Shown here: one piece after another, positions 48,476-57,578 of the stretch
Layout of the letters: every line of letters starts with the position of its first letter
How positions within the stretch are numbered: the stretch's first letter is position 1
The notes under the pieces: generated by a model
Told to the model about the DNA's origin: nothing
Seen by the model: the letters and a program-made list of their open reading frames with translations, nothing else
The model's database searches: none
Assembly: GCA_022824405.1 (NCBI GenBank)
Contig: JAJDZZ010000026.1
Span: 1-64,000 of the forward strand
Length of the DNA stretch: 64,000 nt
DNA from: Opitutales bacterium
GTDB lineage: Bacteria > Verrucomicrobiota > Verrucomicrobiia > Opitutales > UBA2995
Direction of reading: 5' to 3'
Made by a program: the position numbers and the translations under genes

Positions 48476-49129
48476 TCAGAATCCGACGGTCAGGCCTGCT
48501 CCTCCCCAAATCTCACCGTCAGGACCATTCGATCCATCTGTAGCGCGAATGCCGATATAACCGGAGCTGTTGTCGCTGATACTGTAAACCACGTCGGCGG
48601 ATGCTCCGAAGTAGGAGTAGCTTGCACCTTCCACGTCCACCCAACCCATAAAGGCGGCGACGTCGAAGCTGGCATTGTCATCCAATTCGAAACTGTGTCC
48701 TACGGAACCTTCCAGGGTCAAAGCCTCCAGATCCAGATCGTAATAGACGTATACCGATGGGGACAATTCCGTTTCGAAGACGAAGCCGGTGAAGAGTTCG
48801 AAGGTATCGCTGTTGGAACCCGATTCAGGGTAGTAGTAGACGGTTCCCCCGACGTCCATGGAGATGCCTTCACCCACGTCGAAGCCGAATCCTCCGTAAA
48901 AGTCGAATTCATTGTCGTAGCCACCCACTATGGGCTGGTTGGTCCACAGGCCGAGATAGGCGCTGTCAAACTCGAGGTCGACCGAGGCTACCATTGACTC
49001 GTCCGCCAGCTTGAAACCGCGGAAGATGTACTGAGACTCATAGCCCATGGAAACTGACCCGGCAAAATCCGCAGCCTTAACGGATGAAATCGCTGCCAGG
49101 ACCGATAGTATAACGATAAACTTTTTCAT
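48476..49129 (-). CDS. Outer-membrane beta-barrel protein (TIGR02001/TorF-like)
   Basis: 217 residues with a signal peptide (MKKFIVILSVLAAISSVKA). The mature start (GSVSMGYESQYIFRGFKLADES) is the signature of the TIGR02001/TorF family of putative outer-membrane proteins. Alternating aromatic/hydrophobic strands (VYVYYDLDLEALTLEGSVGH) and an aromatic C-terminal phenylalanine (GLTVGF) fit a small porin-like barrel. It is strongly acidic and Gly/Asp-rich, as expected for a marine or halotolerant organism. It is a single-gene transcription unit with its own promoter at 49158-49186 and terminator at 48426-48456. Function unknown. Confidence 0.85.
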   Translation of the reverse strand: MKKFIVILSVLAAISSVKAADFAGSVSMGYESQYIFRGFKLADESMVASVDLEFDSAYLGLWTNQPIVGGYDNEFDFYGGFGFDVGEGISMDVGGTVYYYPESGSNSDTFELFTGFVFETELSPSVYVYYDLDLEALTLEGSVGHSFELDDNASFDVAAFMGWVDVEGASYSYFGASADVVYSISDNSSGYIGIRATDGSNGPDGEIWGGAGLTVGF

Positions 49130-49157
49130 AATAAAAATTTCTTTTCAGGTTCGTTTG

Positions 49158-49186
49158 ATTCTTTCCGGTTAAAACGGGGTAGTCAA
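49158..49186 (-). promoter_or_regulatory. Promoter of the outer-membrane beta-barrel gene
   Basis: On the minus strand TTGACT (49181-49186), then 17 nt, then AAGAAT (49158-49163), about 29 nt before the start codon. The rest of the 318-bp spacer 49130-49447 holds no gene and only short A/T runs near 49258-49266. Confidence 0.6.
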
Positions 49187-49447
49187 CCCAGAGCAAAACC
49201 GGCATAGAACGGTTTCGGTGGAATAAGGGTTAATGTTTGGCCAATAAGGCACAGTTTTTTTTTCATGACAAGGGCAAATTTAGCATGTATCGTGCCGATA
49301 TTTTCCCGGTTGCTCATTTTTTGGTTTGGGCGCGGGATAGGACGGTAGCCGGACAAGCCCGATCCAATTCTTTGAATATGGGGTTGGAATAACATTCCAT
49401 CCACACAATCCTGACACTCTTTTTAAGGCATATTTTTCTACCGAACC

Positions 49448-49852
49448 GTGCACACGTTTATCAAATATTCGGGCATACTGGGTTTTTCGGGCGTTCTTCT
49501 GGGCGCATTCGGGGCCCATGGCTTGAATGCGTTTCTGCAAAGGGTGGACCGGGTGGAAACTTGGGAAACCGCCACCTTTTACCTCCTGGTCCACAGCATT
49601 GCCCTGCTCGTGATTGGATTCCTTAACCACCGCCGGGCCTCAGACTTTCTGTTCAGGCTCACCGGTTGGTTTTGGCTGAGCGGATCCGTCCTCTTTTCGG
49701 GAACCCTCTACCTGCTCTGCCTCAGTGGTATCTCTTGGCTCGGAGCCGTCACCCCCCTGGGCGGCATTTTGTTCCTGGCCGGATGGGCCATCCTCTGCCT
49801 GGCCGGTTTCAAAGCTTTGGAGCCTTCCCTTGAAAGCGCTGAAGATCGGTAG
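49448..49852 (+). CDS. DUF423 small membrane protein
   Basis: 134-residue inner-membrane protein with four hydrophobic segments, of the DUF423/YgdD family. The conserved start LGAFGAHGLNAFL and the histidine in LLVHSIALLVIGFL are typical, as are the later SGSVLFSGTLYLLCLSG and TPLGGILFLAGW. Function of the family is unknown; some members sit near stress or envelope genes. The start is a GTG at 49448 without a strong ribosome site; the next in-frame start would remove conserved residues. The stop overlaps the beginning of the polymerase gene. Confidence 0.9.
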   Translation: MHTFIKYSGILGFSGVLLGAFGAHGLNAFLQRVDRVETWETATFYLLVHSIALLVIGFLNHRRASDFLFRLTGWFWLSGSVLFSGTLYLLCLSGISWLGAVTPLGGILFLAGWAILCLAGFKALEPSLESAEDR

Positions 49853-51251
49853 TTTTCCAGTTTCCACACCAGTCCGGGATGTCCTGGATGCGGTGGCGAA
49901 GGTGGGAACTCCCCGCATATCGGGGGGAGCGGTGCGCGATTGGTTGCTGAAGCGCGAACCGGAAGACCTCGACGTGGAGGTTTTCGACGTTTCCTGGGAA
50001 AATTTGATGGCGGTGCTGAGGGGGTTGGGGAAGGTGAACGAAGTGGGCAAGGCTTTTGGCGTGGCCAGACTTCGAGTAGGACCGGGGGAAATCGACTTTT
50101 CCCTGCCGCGCCTGGAGTCGAAAACAGATCCGGGGCACAAGGGCTTTGTCGTGCGATCCGAGAAATCTCTCGATCTGAAGCAGGCCGCTGCCCGACGGGA
50201 TTTCACCGTTAATTCCATGGCCTACGATTGGAAAGACGGTGTGGTTTGTGATCCTTTTGACGGCAAGAAAGATTTGGATTCGCGCATTTTAAGGCACACC
50301 AGTGAAGCATTTGCGGAAGATCCCTTGCGCGTATTGAGAGGGTTTCAATTCTGCTCGCGGTTCCACTTGACCGCAACCGAGGAAACCATCCGACTCTGCC
50401 GGAGCATAAGAAACGCCTACCACGAATTGCCGGTGGAGCGCGTTTGGATGGAGTGGGAGAAATGGGCCACGCACTCATCCCGCCCTTCTTTGGGACTGAA
50501 GTTTCTCAAAGAGACGGGGTGGATTACCCACTTCCCCGAATTGAACGATCTGATCGACTGCCCCCAAGACCCGGAATGGCATCCCGAAGGGGACGTTTTT
50601 ACTCACACCGGTCATTGCCTCGACGCCATGGTGGGACAGGAGGATTATCTCAAGGCGGATAAATCAGGTCGCCTCGTTCTCATGTTTGCCACCCTGGCCC
50701 ACGATTTCGGCAAGCCTTCCACCACTGTCCGGAAAGAAAAAAATGGAACGTTGCGGTGGGTCAGCCCGGGTCACGACCGAGCCGGAATGCCTTTGGCGGA
50801 ATCATTTCTCAGATCCATTGGGGCGTCTCCCAAAAAATTGATTCCGCCGGTGCGGGCCCTGGTGAGTTGCCATATGGCGGCCATCCAAATCCGGAAAAAA
50901 CCCAGTCGCGCCCAAGTCCGGCGCCTGGCCCGGAAGTTGCATCCCGGATCACTGACCGAATTGTTCGCCCTTATACGGGCCGACCAGGCCGGCCGGCCAC
51001 CCCTTTCCCCCGAGCCATCCCGAGGTCTGCTCGAACTCCAAGCCGTAGCCGGGGAAGAAAGCCTGGCCAGCCAAGCCCCCAAGCCCATCGTTCTGGGACG
51101 GCACCTCCTGAAAAAGGGCCTGGAACCGGGTCCCCGGTTCAAAACTATTTTGGATGAGCTTTTTGAACGACAATTGGACGGGGAGTTTTCCTCCCTGGAA
51201 GAGGCCCAACCCTTCATCGATAGAGTGTGTGACGATGCGGTCGGACCCTGA
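49830..51251 (+). CDS. tRNA nucleotidyltransferase/poly(A) polymerase family protein with HD domain
   Basis: About 473-residue class II nucleotidyltransferase. The head domain shows GGAVRDWLLKREPEDLDVEVF, with the two catalytic aspartates in D-L-D, and RRDFTVNSMAYD as the nucleotide-recognition motif. HTGHCLDAM and LAHDFGKPSTT form an HD-type phosphohydrolase domain in the C-terminal half. It could add CCA to tRNA, repair CCA ends or polyadenylate RNA; the HD fusion is typical of bacterial CCA enzymes. No ATG fits. The TTG at 49830 has GGAG 7 nt upstream and overlaps the DUF423 stop; a longer frame to 49725 would lie deep inside that gene. Confidence 0.85.
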   Translation: MKALKIGSFPVSTPVRDVLDAVAKVGTPRISGGAVRDWLLKREPEDLDVEVFDVSWENLMAVLRGLGKVNEVGKAFGVARLRVGPGEIDFSLPRLESKTDPGHKGFVVRSEKSLDLKQAAARRDFTVNSMAYDWKDGVVCDPFDGKKDLDSRILRHTSEAFAEDPLRVLRGFQFCSRFHLTATEETIRLCRSIRNAYHELPVERVWMEWEKWATHSSRPSLGLKFLKETGWITHFPELNDLIDCPQDPEWHPEGDVFTHTGHCLDAMVGQEDYLKADKSGRLVLMFATLAHDFGKPSTTVRKEKNGTLRWVSPGHDRAGMPLAESFLRSIGASPKKLIPPVRALVSCHMAAIQIRKKPSRAQVRRLARKLHPGSLTELFALIRADQAGRPPLSPEPSRGLLELQAVAGEESLASQAPKPIVLGRHLLKKGLEPGPRFKTILDELFERQLDGEFSSLEEAQPFIDRVCDDAVGP

Positions 51252-51367
51252 TTTTTAACACGTCCCCCTGTTGAAATCGAAGCCTTACGCGACAGGTGCC
51301 CGTGGTTTTTTTGGCACGGGGCAACTTTTTATTTGAAACGAGACTCATTCTCATTAAGTTGCGCTCC

Positions 51368-52594
51368 ATGATTACGACCATTGATGTCGCAAGTATACGC
51401 AGGGACTTTCCCATTCTGCGGACGCGGGTCGGGGGCCGGCCCCTGGTCTACCTGGACAATGCCGCCACCACTCAAAAACCTGCCGCTGTTCTCAGCGCCT
51501 TGGAAAAGCACTACAAGGAATCGAACGCCAATATTAACCGTGGGGTGCACTATTTGGCGGAGCGGGCCACCGATGCTTACGAACTGGCCCGCAAAACCGT
51601 GGCCCGGTTTCTGAATGTGGCCCGAAGCGAGGAAGTTATTTTTGTTCGGGGCACCACGGAGGGGATCAACCTCGTTGCCCAATCCTATGCTCTTCCTTTT
51701 TTGAAAAAGGGCGATGAAATTCTCCTGACCACCATGGAGCACCATGCCAACATAGTTCCCTGGCAGTTGGTGAGTGAGCGCAATGGGGCCAAACTTCGCA
51801 TCATTCCGATTACGGAATCCGGGGAATTGGACATGGAGGTGTTTGAATCCTTATTGGGTGAAAGAACAAAAATAGTGTCTCTGGCGCATGCCTCCAACAC
51901 CCTGGGCACGGTCAATCCGGTGAAAGAGTTGGTGGACAAAGCGCATGCCTATGGGGCGATAGTCCTGCTGGATGGGGCCCAGGCGGTGGGACATTTCCCG
52001 GTCGATGTTCAGGACCTCGATTGCGATTTTTACGTCTTTTCCGGCCACAAACTTTTTAGTACCACGGGGGCGGGGGTCGTTTACGGCAAATATGAACTTT
52101 TGCAAAGCATGCCGCCTTTTCAGGGGGGCGGTGACATGATCGGCAAGGTTACCTTTGAGAAAACCACCTACAAGGAACCGCCGGCCCGTTTCGAAGCGGG
52201 CACGCCGAATATTGGTGGCGCCGTGGCCCTGGGCGCGGCGATCGACTACCTGAGTGGATTGGACCGTGTGGTCTTGATGGAGTATGAGCATGATTTGCTG
52301 CAGTATGCCACCAGTTTACTATCCGATATCGAAGGGCTTAGAATATACGGCCGGGCTTCCGATAAAGTGAGCCTCATTTCCTTTACCTTGGATGGCATCC
52401 ATCCCCACGACATCGCTACGCTTCTGGATGCTGATGGAATTGCCATCCGAGCCGGGCATCATTGCACCCAACCGCTACACCGTCATTATGGCTTATCCGC
52501 TACGACCAGAGCTTCTTTCGCCTTCTATAATACGAGGGAAGAAGCTGAACAGTTGGCCGCATCTCTGGAGAAGAGCAAACGACTCTTTGGCTGA
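51368..52594 (+). CDS. sufS: Cysteine desulfurase SufS
   Basis: 408-residue PLP enzyme that takes sulfur from cysteine for Fe-S cluster assembly. The start IRRDFPILRTRVGGRPLVYLDNAATTQKP is typical. The PLP lysine is in YVFSGHKLFSTTGAG, and the persulfide cysteine is in GIAIRAGHHCTQPLHRHYG with the group II-type loop of SufS. The ATG at 51368 matches the family start; an in-frame codon at 51296 is upstream of it. The stop overlaps the sufU start (TGATG). Confidence 0.96.
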   Translation: MITTIDVASIRRDFPILRTRVGGRPLVYLDNAATTQKPAAVLSALEKHYKESNANINRGVHYLAERATDAYELARKTVARFLNVARSEEVIFVRGTTEGINLVAQSYALPFLKKGDEILLTTMEHHANIVPWQLVSERNGAKLRIIPITESGELDMEVFESLLGERTKIVSLAHASNTLGTVNPVKELVDKAHAYGAIVLLDGAQAVGHFPVDVQDLDCDFYVFSGHKLFSTTGAGVVYGKYELLQSMPPFQGGGDMIGKVTFEKTTYKEPPARFEAGTPNIGGAVALGAAIDYLSGLDRVVLMEYEHDLLQYATSLLSDIEGLRIYGRASDKVSLISFTLDGIHPHDIATLLDADGIAIRAGHHCTQPLHRHYGLSATTRASFAFYNTREEAEQLAASLEKSKRLFG

Positions 52595-53022
52595 TGTCCG
52601 ATCTTACCGAACTCTATCAGGAGATTATCCTCGATCACAACAAGTATCCCAGAAACTACGGTTGCCTGGACAACTACACGGACAAGGGGGAAGGCCACAA
52701 TCCCCTTTGTGGAGATGAGGTAACCGTCTATTGGAAATTGGGGCCCGAGGATATTAAAGCCCTGTCCTTCCAGGCTCGCGGGTGCGCTATTTCACAAGCC
52801 TCAGCCTCGATGATGACCCAGATTCTCAAAGGGAAATCCGTGGAGGAAGCCCAGGAACTGTTCCAACTTCTCCGGCGGCATCTCACTCAGGAATGCGAGG
52901 ACGAGGAGTTTCCCGAAGAACTGGGAGAATTGGCCGCTCTGGCCGGCGTGAGAAAGTACCCCGCCCGCATCAAGTGTGCAACTCTGGCCTGGCACGCCAT
53001 GTGCGACAAAATCAGTGACTAG
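52594..53022 (+). CDS. sufU: SufU-type sulfur acceptor
   Basis: 142-residue SufU, which accepts sulfur from SufS by zinc-linked ligand exchange. The zinc cysteines are in NPLCGDE, GCAISQASASMMT and RIKCATLAWHA. The insertion between the first two is as in Gram-positive SufU, not IscU. The ATG overlaps the sufS stop by one base. SufBCD are not adjacent and must lie elsewhere. The stop is at the beginning of a long-stem hairpin. Confidence 0.95.
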   Translation: MSDLTELYQEIILDHNKYPRNYGCLDNYTDKGEGHNPLCGDEVTVYWKLGPEDIKALSFQARGCAISQASASMMTQILKGKSVEEAQELFQLLRRHLTQECEDEEFPEELGELAALAGVRKYPARIKCATLAWHAMCDKISD

Positions 53023-53072
53023 TGGAGAGTGGCCAGTGAGAACGTTCATTCATCCCTAACTCTCCACTTTTT
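53021..53072 (+). terminator. Hairpin terminator after sufU
   Basis: A perfect 10-bp stem AGTGGAGAGT (53021-53030) and ACTCTCCACT (53059-53068) encloses a 28-nt loop and is followed by TTTTT. The first arm overlaps the sufU stop codon. The loop contains part of a repeat that recurs before panB. Confidence 0.65.
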
Positions 53073-53299
53073 CAATTTGGGGTTGAAAATAATGGAATAG
53101 GGGTTGTATTCAGGCAGTTCATTATGGGCGCGGACTCGACCGCGACCCGCCAAAATACATAATTTATCACCTTCAACCGAGGACTTGATCCATGAGACGA
53201 GTACCTGATGGGGAAGCTCATCCCCTCATTGTGCCCTCCTGCCTTTGGGCGAAATTAGCGATCAGTGGTCAGTGGCCAGTGAAAACGCTCATTCATCTC
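53028..53299. repeat. Imperfect direct repeat flanking the sufU-panB spacer
   Basis: AGTGGCCAGTGA-A-AAACG...TTCATTCATC occurs at about 53028-53055 and 53271-53299 with few mismatches, and both copies are followed by a CTCCACTTT sequence. The second copy ends 23 nt before the panB start codon. The rest of the 300-bp spacer holds no gene. Confidence 0.6.
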
Positions 53300-53322
53300 C
53301 ACTTTCCACCAGTCACCCGTCA

Positions 53323-54114
53323 ATGAAGAGCATTCTCGAATTCGGGCGCATGCGGGCGAATGGGGAGAAGATCTCCATGATTACCTGCTACGATGCGTGG
53401 TCCGCCAAAATCATCCAATCCACCCCCATCGATTGCATTCTCATTGGGGACAGCAGCGCCATGGTTATGCACGGTCAGCCCAGCACGGTTTTCATGGAGG
53501 TTGAAACCATGGCTTTGCATACCCGGGCCGTAGCCAGGGGAGCGCCAGGTAAATTTCTCATTGGAGACATTCCTTTTCTCGCCCACCGCAAGGGCTTGAA
53601 GCCGTTAATGGATGCGGTGGAACAACTCATGAAGGCGGGGGCCCACGCCGTGAAAGTGGAAGGTGCGGCAGGGCACCTGAGCCATATCGCCCATGTGGTC
53701 GAGTCGGGAGTTCCCGTCATGGGCCACCTGGGGCTGACGCCTCAGTCGGTCAACCGATTGGGTGGATTCAAAGTGCAGGGAAAGGGGGAGGAAGCGGCCC
53801 GCCGGATGATGGACGATGCCCTGTCTCTTGAAAGGGCCGGCTGTTTCGCCCTGGTTCTGGAGTGCATCCCGGCCCCGTTGGCCGGGGAAATCACCCGGTT
53901 GCTTACCATTCCTACTATCGGAATTGGCTCGGGTCCCGATACCTCCGGCCAAGTGCTTGTCCTGCAGGATCTCCTGGGCATGGACCCCTCCTTTAAACCA
54001 AAGTTTGTCCGCCGCTACCTGGACGGATACACTCAGATACAGAACGCGCTGGAGCATTACCACCTCGATGTGAAGGCGGGCTCCTTTCCCGTGCAGGAGG
54101 AGAGTTTCGTATGA
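53323..54114 (+). CDS. panB: 3-methyl-2-oxobutanoate hydroxymethyltransferase
   Basis: 263-residue TIM-barrel enzyme making ketopantoate, the first step toward pantothenate. Metal-binding aspartates are in LIGDSSAMVMHG and IGDIPFLAH, and KVEGAAGH and MGHLGLTPQSVNRLGGF are highly conserved. The ATG at 53323 is chosen; an in-frame codon at 53245 gives an unconserved extension within the repeat. No Shine-Dalgarno site is obvious. The TGA overlaps panC (ATGA). Confidence 0.96.
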   Translation: MKSILEFGRMRANGEKISMITCYDAWSAKIIQSTPIDCILIGDSSAMVMHGQPSTVFMEVETMALHTRAVARGAPGKFLIGDIPFLAHRKGLKPLMDAVEQLMKAGAHAVKVEGAAGHLSHIAHVVESGVPVMGHLGLTPQSVNRLGGFKVQGKGEEAARRMMDDALSLERAGCFALVLECIPAPLAGEITRLLTIPTIGIGSGPDTSGQVLVLQDLLGMDPSFKPKFVRRYLDGYTQIQNALEHYHLDVKAGSFPVQEESFV

Positions 54115-54881
54115 TCTCCGTCATTCGGCGCATCCGCGACTGGGAACCCCATTTGCGGCGTATCCTGTCCGAGGGGTTGTCGGTTGGTCTGGTGCCCACC
54201 ATGGGAGCCCTGCACGGGGGGCACCTCGCATTGGTGCGCGCAGCCCGGAAAGCCAATGATATTGTCGTGGTCAGCATATTCGTAAATCCGACTCAATTCA
54301 ACGATCCCAACGATCTGAAGCGCTATCCCAAGTCCTGGGACCGGGACCGAACCATGGCGGAAGGGGCCGGAGCCGACTTCATATTTTCGCCGGCCCGGGA
54401 AGCCATGTATCCGGACGGCTACGCCTATCGCGTCTCTGAAAGCCGGCGCTCCGGAAGGATGGAGGGCGAACACAGGCCGGGGCACTTCGACGGAGTGCTG
54501 ACGGTCGTCTTGAAACTTCTCAATATCATAAGGCCCGCCCGAGCCTATTTTGGAGAAAAGGACTACCAGCAACTCCGGCTTATCCAGGGCATGGTGCAGG
54601 CCCTGTTCATCGACGTGGAGATCGTTTCCGTTGCCACCGTGCGCGAGCCGGACGGATTGGCCCTGAGTTCCCGCAATGTGCTATTGACCGGGGAAGGCCG
54701 GTCCCGGGCCGCCGCCTTTCCGCGGTATTTGCGCGAAATGCCTTCTGCCGATCAAGCCAGGGCCCGACTGATTTCCGAAGGATTCGAGGTCGAGTACGTC
54801 GAAGAAATAAATGGCCGCCGATTTGGCGCCGTCGTCGTTGACCGGGTCAGATTGATAGACAACGTCCCCCTTTCCCACTAG
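54111..54881 (+). CDS. panC: Pantothenate synthetase
   Basis: 256-residue ligase joining pantoate and beta-alanine with ATP. The ATP motif HxGH is in PTMGALHGGH, the pantoate site FVNPTQFNDPNDL, and GEKDYQQLRLI and LSSRNVLLT are conserved. The C-terminal dimerisation domain is shorter than in the usual 280-residue enzyme. The gene overlaps panB by 4 bp. It is followed by 128 bp of pyrimidine-rich spacer before coaBC. Confidence 0.95.
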   Translation: MISVIRRIRDWEPHLRRILSEGLSVGLVPTMGALHGGHLALVRAARKANDIVVVSIFVNPTQFNDPNDLKRYPKSWDRDRTMAEGAGADFIFSPAREAMYPDGYAYRVSESRRSGRMEGEHRPGHFDGVLTVVLKLLNIIRPARAYFGEKDYQQLRLIQGMVQALFIDVEIVSVATVREPDGLALSSRNVLLTGEGRSRAAAFPRYLREMPSADQARARLISEGFEVEYVEEINGRRFGAVVVDRVRLIDNVPLSH

Positions 54882-54973
54882 CCTCCAGCCCCCTTTACTC
54901 CATCACTCCTCCTCATTCTCAGCATCTCAGTACCTCGAAATCTCAGAAACGCTTCCCCTTCTCCCCAATCCCC

Positions 54974-55001
54974 AATTCCTAATTCCTAATTCCTAATTCC
55001 T
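54974..55001. repeat. AATTCCT heptamer tandem repeat before coaBC
   Basis: Four perfect AATTCCT units and a partial one (AATTCTC) end directly at the coaBC start codon, leaving no Shine-Dalgarno sequence. It is the reverse complement of the AATTAGG-type array at 2283-2317. Confidence 0.85.
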
Positions 55002-55009
55002 AATTCTCC

Positions 55010-56251
55010 ATGTCCCCCACTAAGGTATTATTCAAGCTCTCCGGGTCGATTGCCTGTTACAAGGCTTGCCACCTCATTTCCCGTTGGGCGCAGGAAGGGA
55101 AGGAAGTGCAAACCGTTGCCTCGGCCGCCGCCCTGAAGTTTGTGGGAGCTTCTACCCTGGAGGGTCTTACGGGAAAACCGGTTTACAGCGACCTCTTCGA
55201 ATCGGGCAGGCAGATGGCGCATATCGACTTGGTCAAGTGGGCCGATTTTTCCCTGTTATGCCCCGCTACGGCCAACACTCTCAACAAACTGGCCAACGGC
55301 TTGGGGGACGATTTGTTGGGCAGCCTGTTTCTGGCCCATGATTTTGCCAAGCCCTACTTCGCGGCCCCGGCCATGAACACCGCCATGTATCGACATCCGG
55401 CCACGCGGGAATCCCTCGGTAAACTCAAATCCTGGGGGGTTCATATCCTTCCCACCGGCAGGGGAAGACTTGCCTGCGGGGACACTGGACAGGGTAAACT
55501 GCTGGAACCCGATCTGGTTTGGGAATCGGTTGAGCATTACTTCGCCAACCTGAAGGGACCCGATCGAAAACCGTTGCGCCTGCTGATAACGTCCGGCGGG
55601 ACGGAGGAAGCCATCGATGGGGTCCGGTCCATAACCAACAGTTCCAGCGGGCAAACGGGGGCTCGCTTCGCCGACTACTTTTTCAAAAGGGGCGATGATG
55701 TCACCTTGCTCAAGGCCGAGCGTGCCATTCCCCCCGAGCAGCCCGTCGAGGTGGTGGATTTCGCCACTTTCCATGATCTGGACAACCAGTTGAAGGGAAT
55801 CCTGGGGAGGACTCATTTCGACGCCGTCATTCATCTGGCCGCGGTCAGCGATTATTCCGTGGATCACATACTGATCGATGGCCGGAAGGTCGCCCCGAAT
55901 GCGGTGGGGAAACTTTCCTCCGGGCACGAAATATCCCTGCAACTGGCTCCGAATCACAAGATTGTGGACCGCCTTCGCCATTACAGTCTGAACCGGAGCA
56001 TGCAGGTGGTGGCTTTCAAGCTCACCCAAAACGCCTCCGAAAAGGAGGGTGAGCGGGCCGTGCTCGATCTCCTCCGGCATTCATCGGCAGATATCGTGGT
56101 ACACAACGATCTATCCGAGGTGGATCCCGAAAACGGAAAGCACGTGGCCGCGCTCTATCGGGGCGGCGTTCTGACCGAACGCGTTACCACCAAGGATGCC
56201 CTCATCCGATCGGTTGAGTCACTTTTGGTTAATTCTCCGGCCAAGTCGTAA
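55010..56251 (+). CDS. coaBC: CoaBC: phosphopantothenoylcysteine synthetase/decarboxylase
   Basis: 413-residue bifunctional enzyme. The N-terminal FMN flavoprotein (CoaC) decarboxylates; its segments are LFKLSGSIACYKACHL, PAMNTAMYRHPAT and the cysteine in RLACGDTGQGKLLEP. The C-terminal CoaB part joins 4'-phosphopantothenate and cysteine: LLITSGGTEEAIDGVRSITNSSSGQTG is its start, and AVSDYSVD and GKLSSGHEISLQLAP its nucleotide region. The usual KIKK lysine pair is reduced to GKLSS. The ATG directly follows the heptamer repeat. coaX follows after 7 nt. Confidence 0.95.
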   Translation: MSPTKVLFKLSGSIACYKACHLISRWAQEGKEVQTVASAAALKFVGASTLEGLTGKPVYSDLFESGRQMAHIDLVKWADFSLLCPATANTLNKLANGLGDDLLGSLFLAHDFAKPYFAAPAMNTAMYRHPATRESLGKLKSWGVHILPTGRGRLACGDTGQGKLLEPDLVWESVEHYFANLKGPDRKPLRLLITSGGTEEAIDGVRSITNSSSGQTGARFADYFFKRGDDVTLLKAERAIPPEQPVEVVDFATFHDLDNQLKGILGRTHFDAVIHLAAVSDYSVDHILIDGRKVAPNAVGKLSSGHEISLQLAPNHKIVDRLRHYSLNRSMQVVAFKLTQNASEKEGERAVLDLLRHSSADIVVHNDLSEVDPENGKHVAALYRGGVLTERVTTKDALIRSVESLLVNSPAKS

Positions 56252-56258
56252 GAAAATC

Positions 56259-57029
56259 ATGCTTCTCTGTCTCGACATCGGCAACACCACCATCCATGGG
56301 GGAGTCTTTCAGGGGAACGACCTGAAGATATTTTTCCGGAAAACCTCTGAAGTGCGCATTTCCACTGACGAAATGGGGCTTTTTCTTCGCACCATTCTAC
56401 GGGAAAACGGGGTCGAACCGGAGGTCGTCCGGAATATCGCCCTGTGTTCGGTCGTTCCCTCCCTCCTGCATTCCATTCGCAACGCCTGTCACCAGTATTT
56501 TGGCACGGAACCGTTTATCCTTCGGGCCGGAGTGCGGACGGGGTTGAAAATCAATTATCGCAATCCCCTCGAAGTGGGGGCCGACCGAATAGCCATCGCC
56601 ATTGCGGCGGCGGATTTGCATCCTCAGGTCAATATTATTGCGGTGGATTTTGGAACCGCTACCACCTTCGACGCCATAACCGCCAACCGCGAATACCTGG
56701 GAGGAGCCATTCTGCCCGGAATCGCCATATCCATGGAATCCCTGGAAACGAAAACCGAAAAGTTGCCCTCGGTGGAAATTGTGGGGCCGATCTGTGCGGT
56801 GGGAAGATCCACCGTGGAAAGTATCCAATCGGGTTTGTTTTACGGCCAGGTCGGGGCGGTAAGGGAATTGGCTGGGCGCTTCGCCCGTGAAGCCTTTGGA
56901 GGAGAAGCTTCCGTTCTGTTGGGGACCGGTGGTTTCGCCCGCCTGTTTGCCGGGGAAAGCCTCTTCGACGCCATTTACCCCAACCTGGTTCTAAATGGGC
57001 TATACCTGGCCTATCACCTCAATAATTGA
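56259..57029 (+). CDS. coaX: Type III pantothenate kinase
   Basis: 256-residue ASKHA-fold kinase, the first committed enzyme of CoA synthesis. The phosphate-1 motif [14 protein letters not shown], the pantothenate site [11 protein letters not shown], phosphate-2 [12 protein letters not shown] and [11 protein letters not shown] match CoaX. Type III kinases need a monovalent cation and are not feedback-inhibited by CoA. The ATG at 56259 begins the family motif; an upstream in-frame codon lies inside coaBC. panD follows after 13 nt. Confidence 0.95.
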   Translation: MLLCLDIGNTTIHGGVFQGNDLKIFFRKTSEVRISTDEMGLFLRTILRENGVEPEVVRNIALCSVVPSLLHSIRNACHQYFGTEPFILRAGVRTGLKINYRNPLEVGADRIAIAIAAADLHPQVNIIAVDFGTATTFDAITANREYLGGAILPGIAISMESLETKTEKLPSVEIVGPICAVGRSTVESIQSGLFYGQVGAVRELAGRFAREAFGGEASVLLGTGGFARLFAGESLFDAIYPNLVLNGLYLAYHLNN

Positions 57030-57042
57030 CCGATCGATCGCC

Positions 57043-57420
57043 ATGAAAATCACCTTGCTGAAATCGAAAATCCACTGTGCTACGGTCACGGAGGCCGATC
57101 TCACTTATGAAGGATCGATATCCATCGATACCGAATTGTTGAAAGCGGCTCATCTCCGTGAGTTCGAGCGCGTGGATATTTACAATTGCAACAACGGCGA
57201 GCGGTTCTCCACCTACGTCATACTGGGTGGACCCGGGCAAATCGCTCTCAACGGCGCCGCGGCCCGCAAAGTCGTTCCCGGGGACGAAGTGATCATTGCC
57301 GGTTACGCCCAGTTTGCCCCACATGAGGCGGACGGTTTCACTCCCAGGGTCGTGTTGGTCCACAAGGACAACTCCGTAAAGTCGATCAACCGGGAAAAAA
57401 TCCGATTGGCGCTTAGTTAA
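57043..57420 (+). CDS. panD: Aspartate 1-decarboxylase
   Basis: 125-residue pyruvoyl enzyme making beta-alanine for pantothenate. Self-cleavage occurs at Gly24-Ser25 in TYEGSISID, which yields the pyruvoyl group. The remaining family motifs ([21 protein letters not shown] and [10 protein letters not shown]) are present. ATG at 57043 fits the normal start and length. Its presence in the cluster means the window contains most of the pantothenate-to-CoA route; PanE-type ketopantoate reductase, CoaD and CoaE are not here. Confidence 0.96.
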   Translation: MKITLLKSKIHCATVTEADLTYEGSISIDTELLKAAHLREFERVDIYNCNNGERFSTYVILGGPGQIALNGAAARKVVPGDEVIIAGYAQFAPHEADGFTPRVVLVHKDNSVKSINREKIRLALS

Positions 57421-57578
57421 GGGAGGTTGTAGAGGAATATGGTATGGACGCCAGTCGGGGTCATGCCGTGGAAAAGTGATTTCCTCAGGATTGCAGGGAA
57501 TGACCCCGACGACCGCTTCTCTGAGCCCGATCCGGTTTCGGGCTGGCAATTTGCCGGGAAGAGGTGTTTCGCTTTGGT

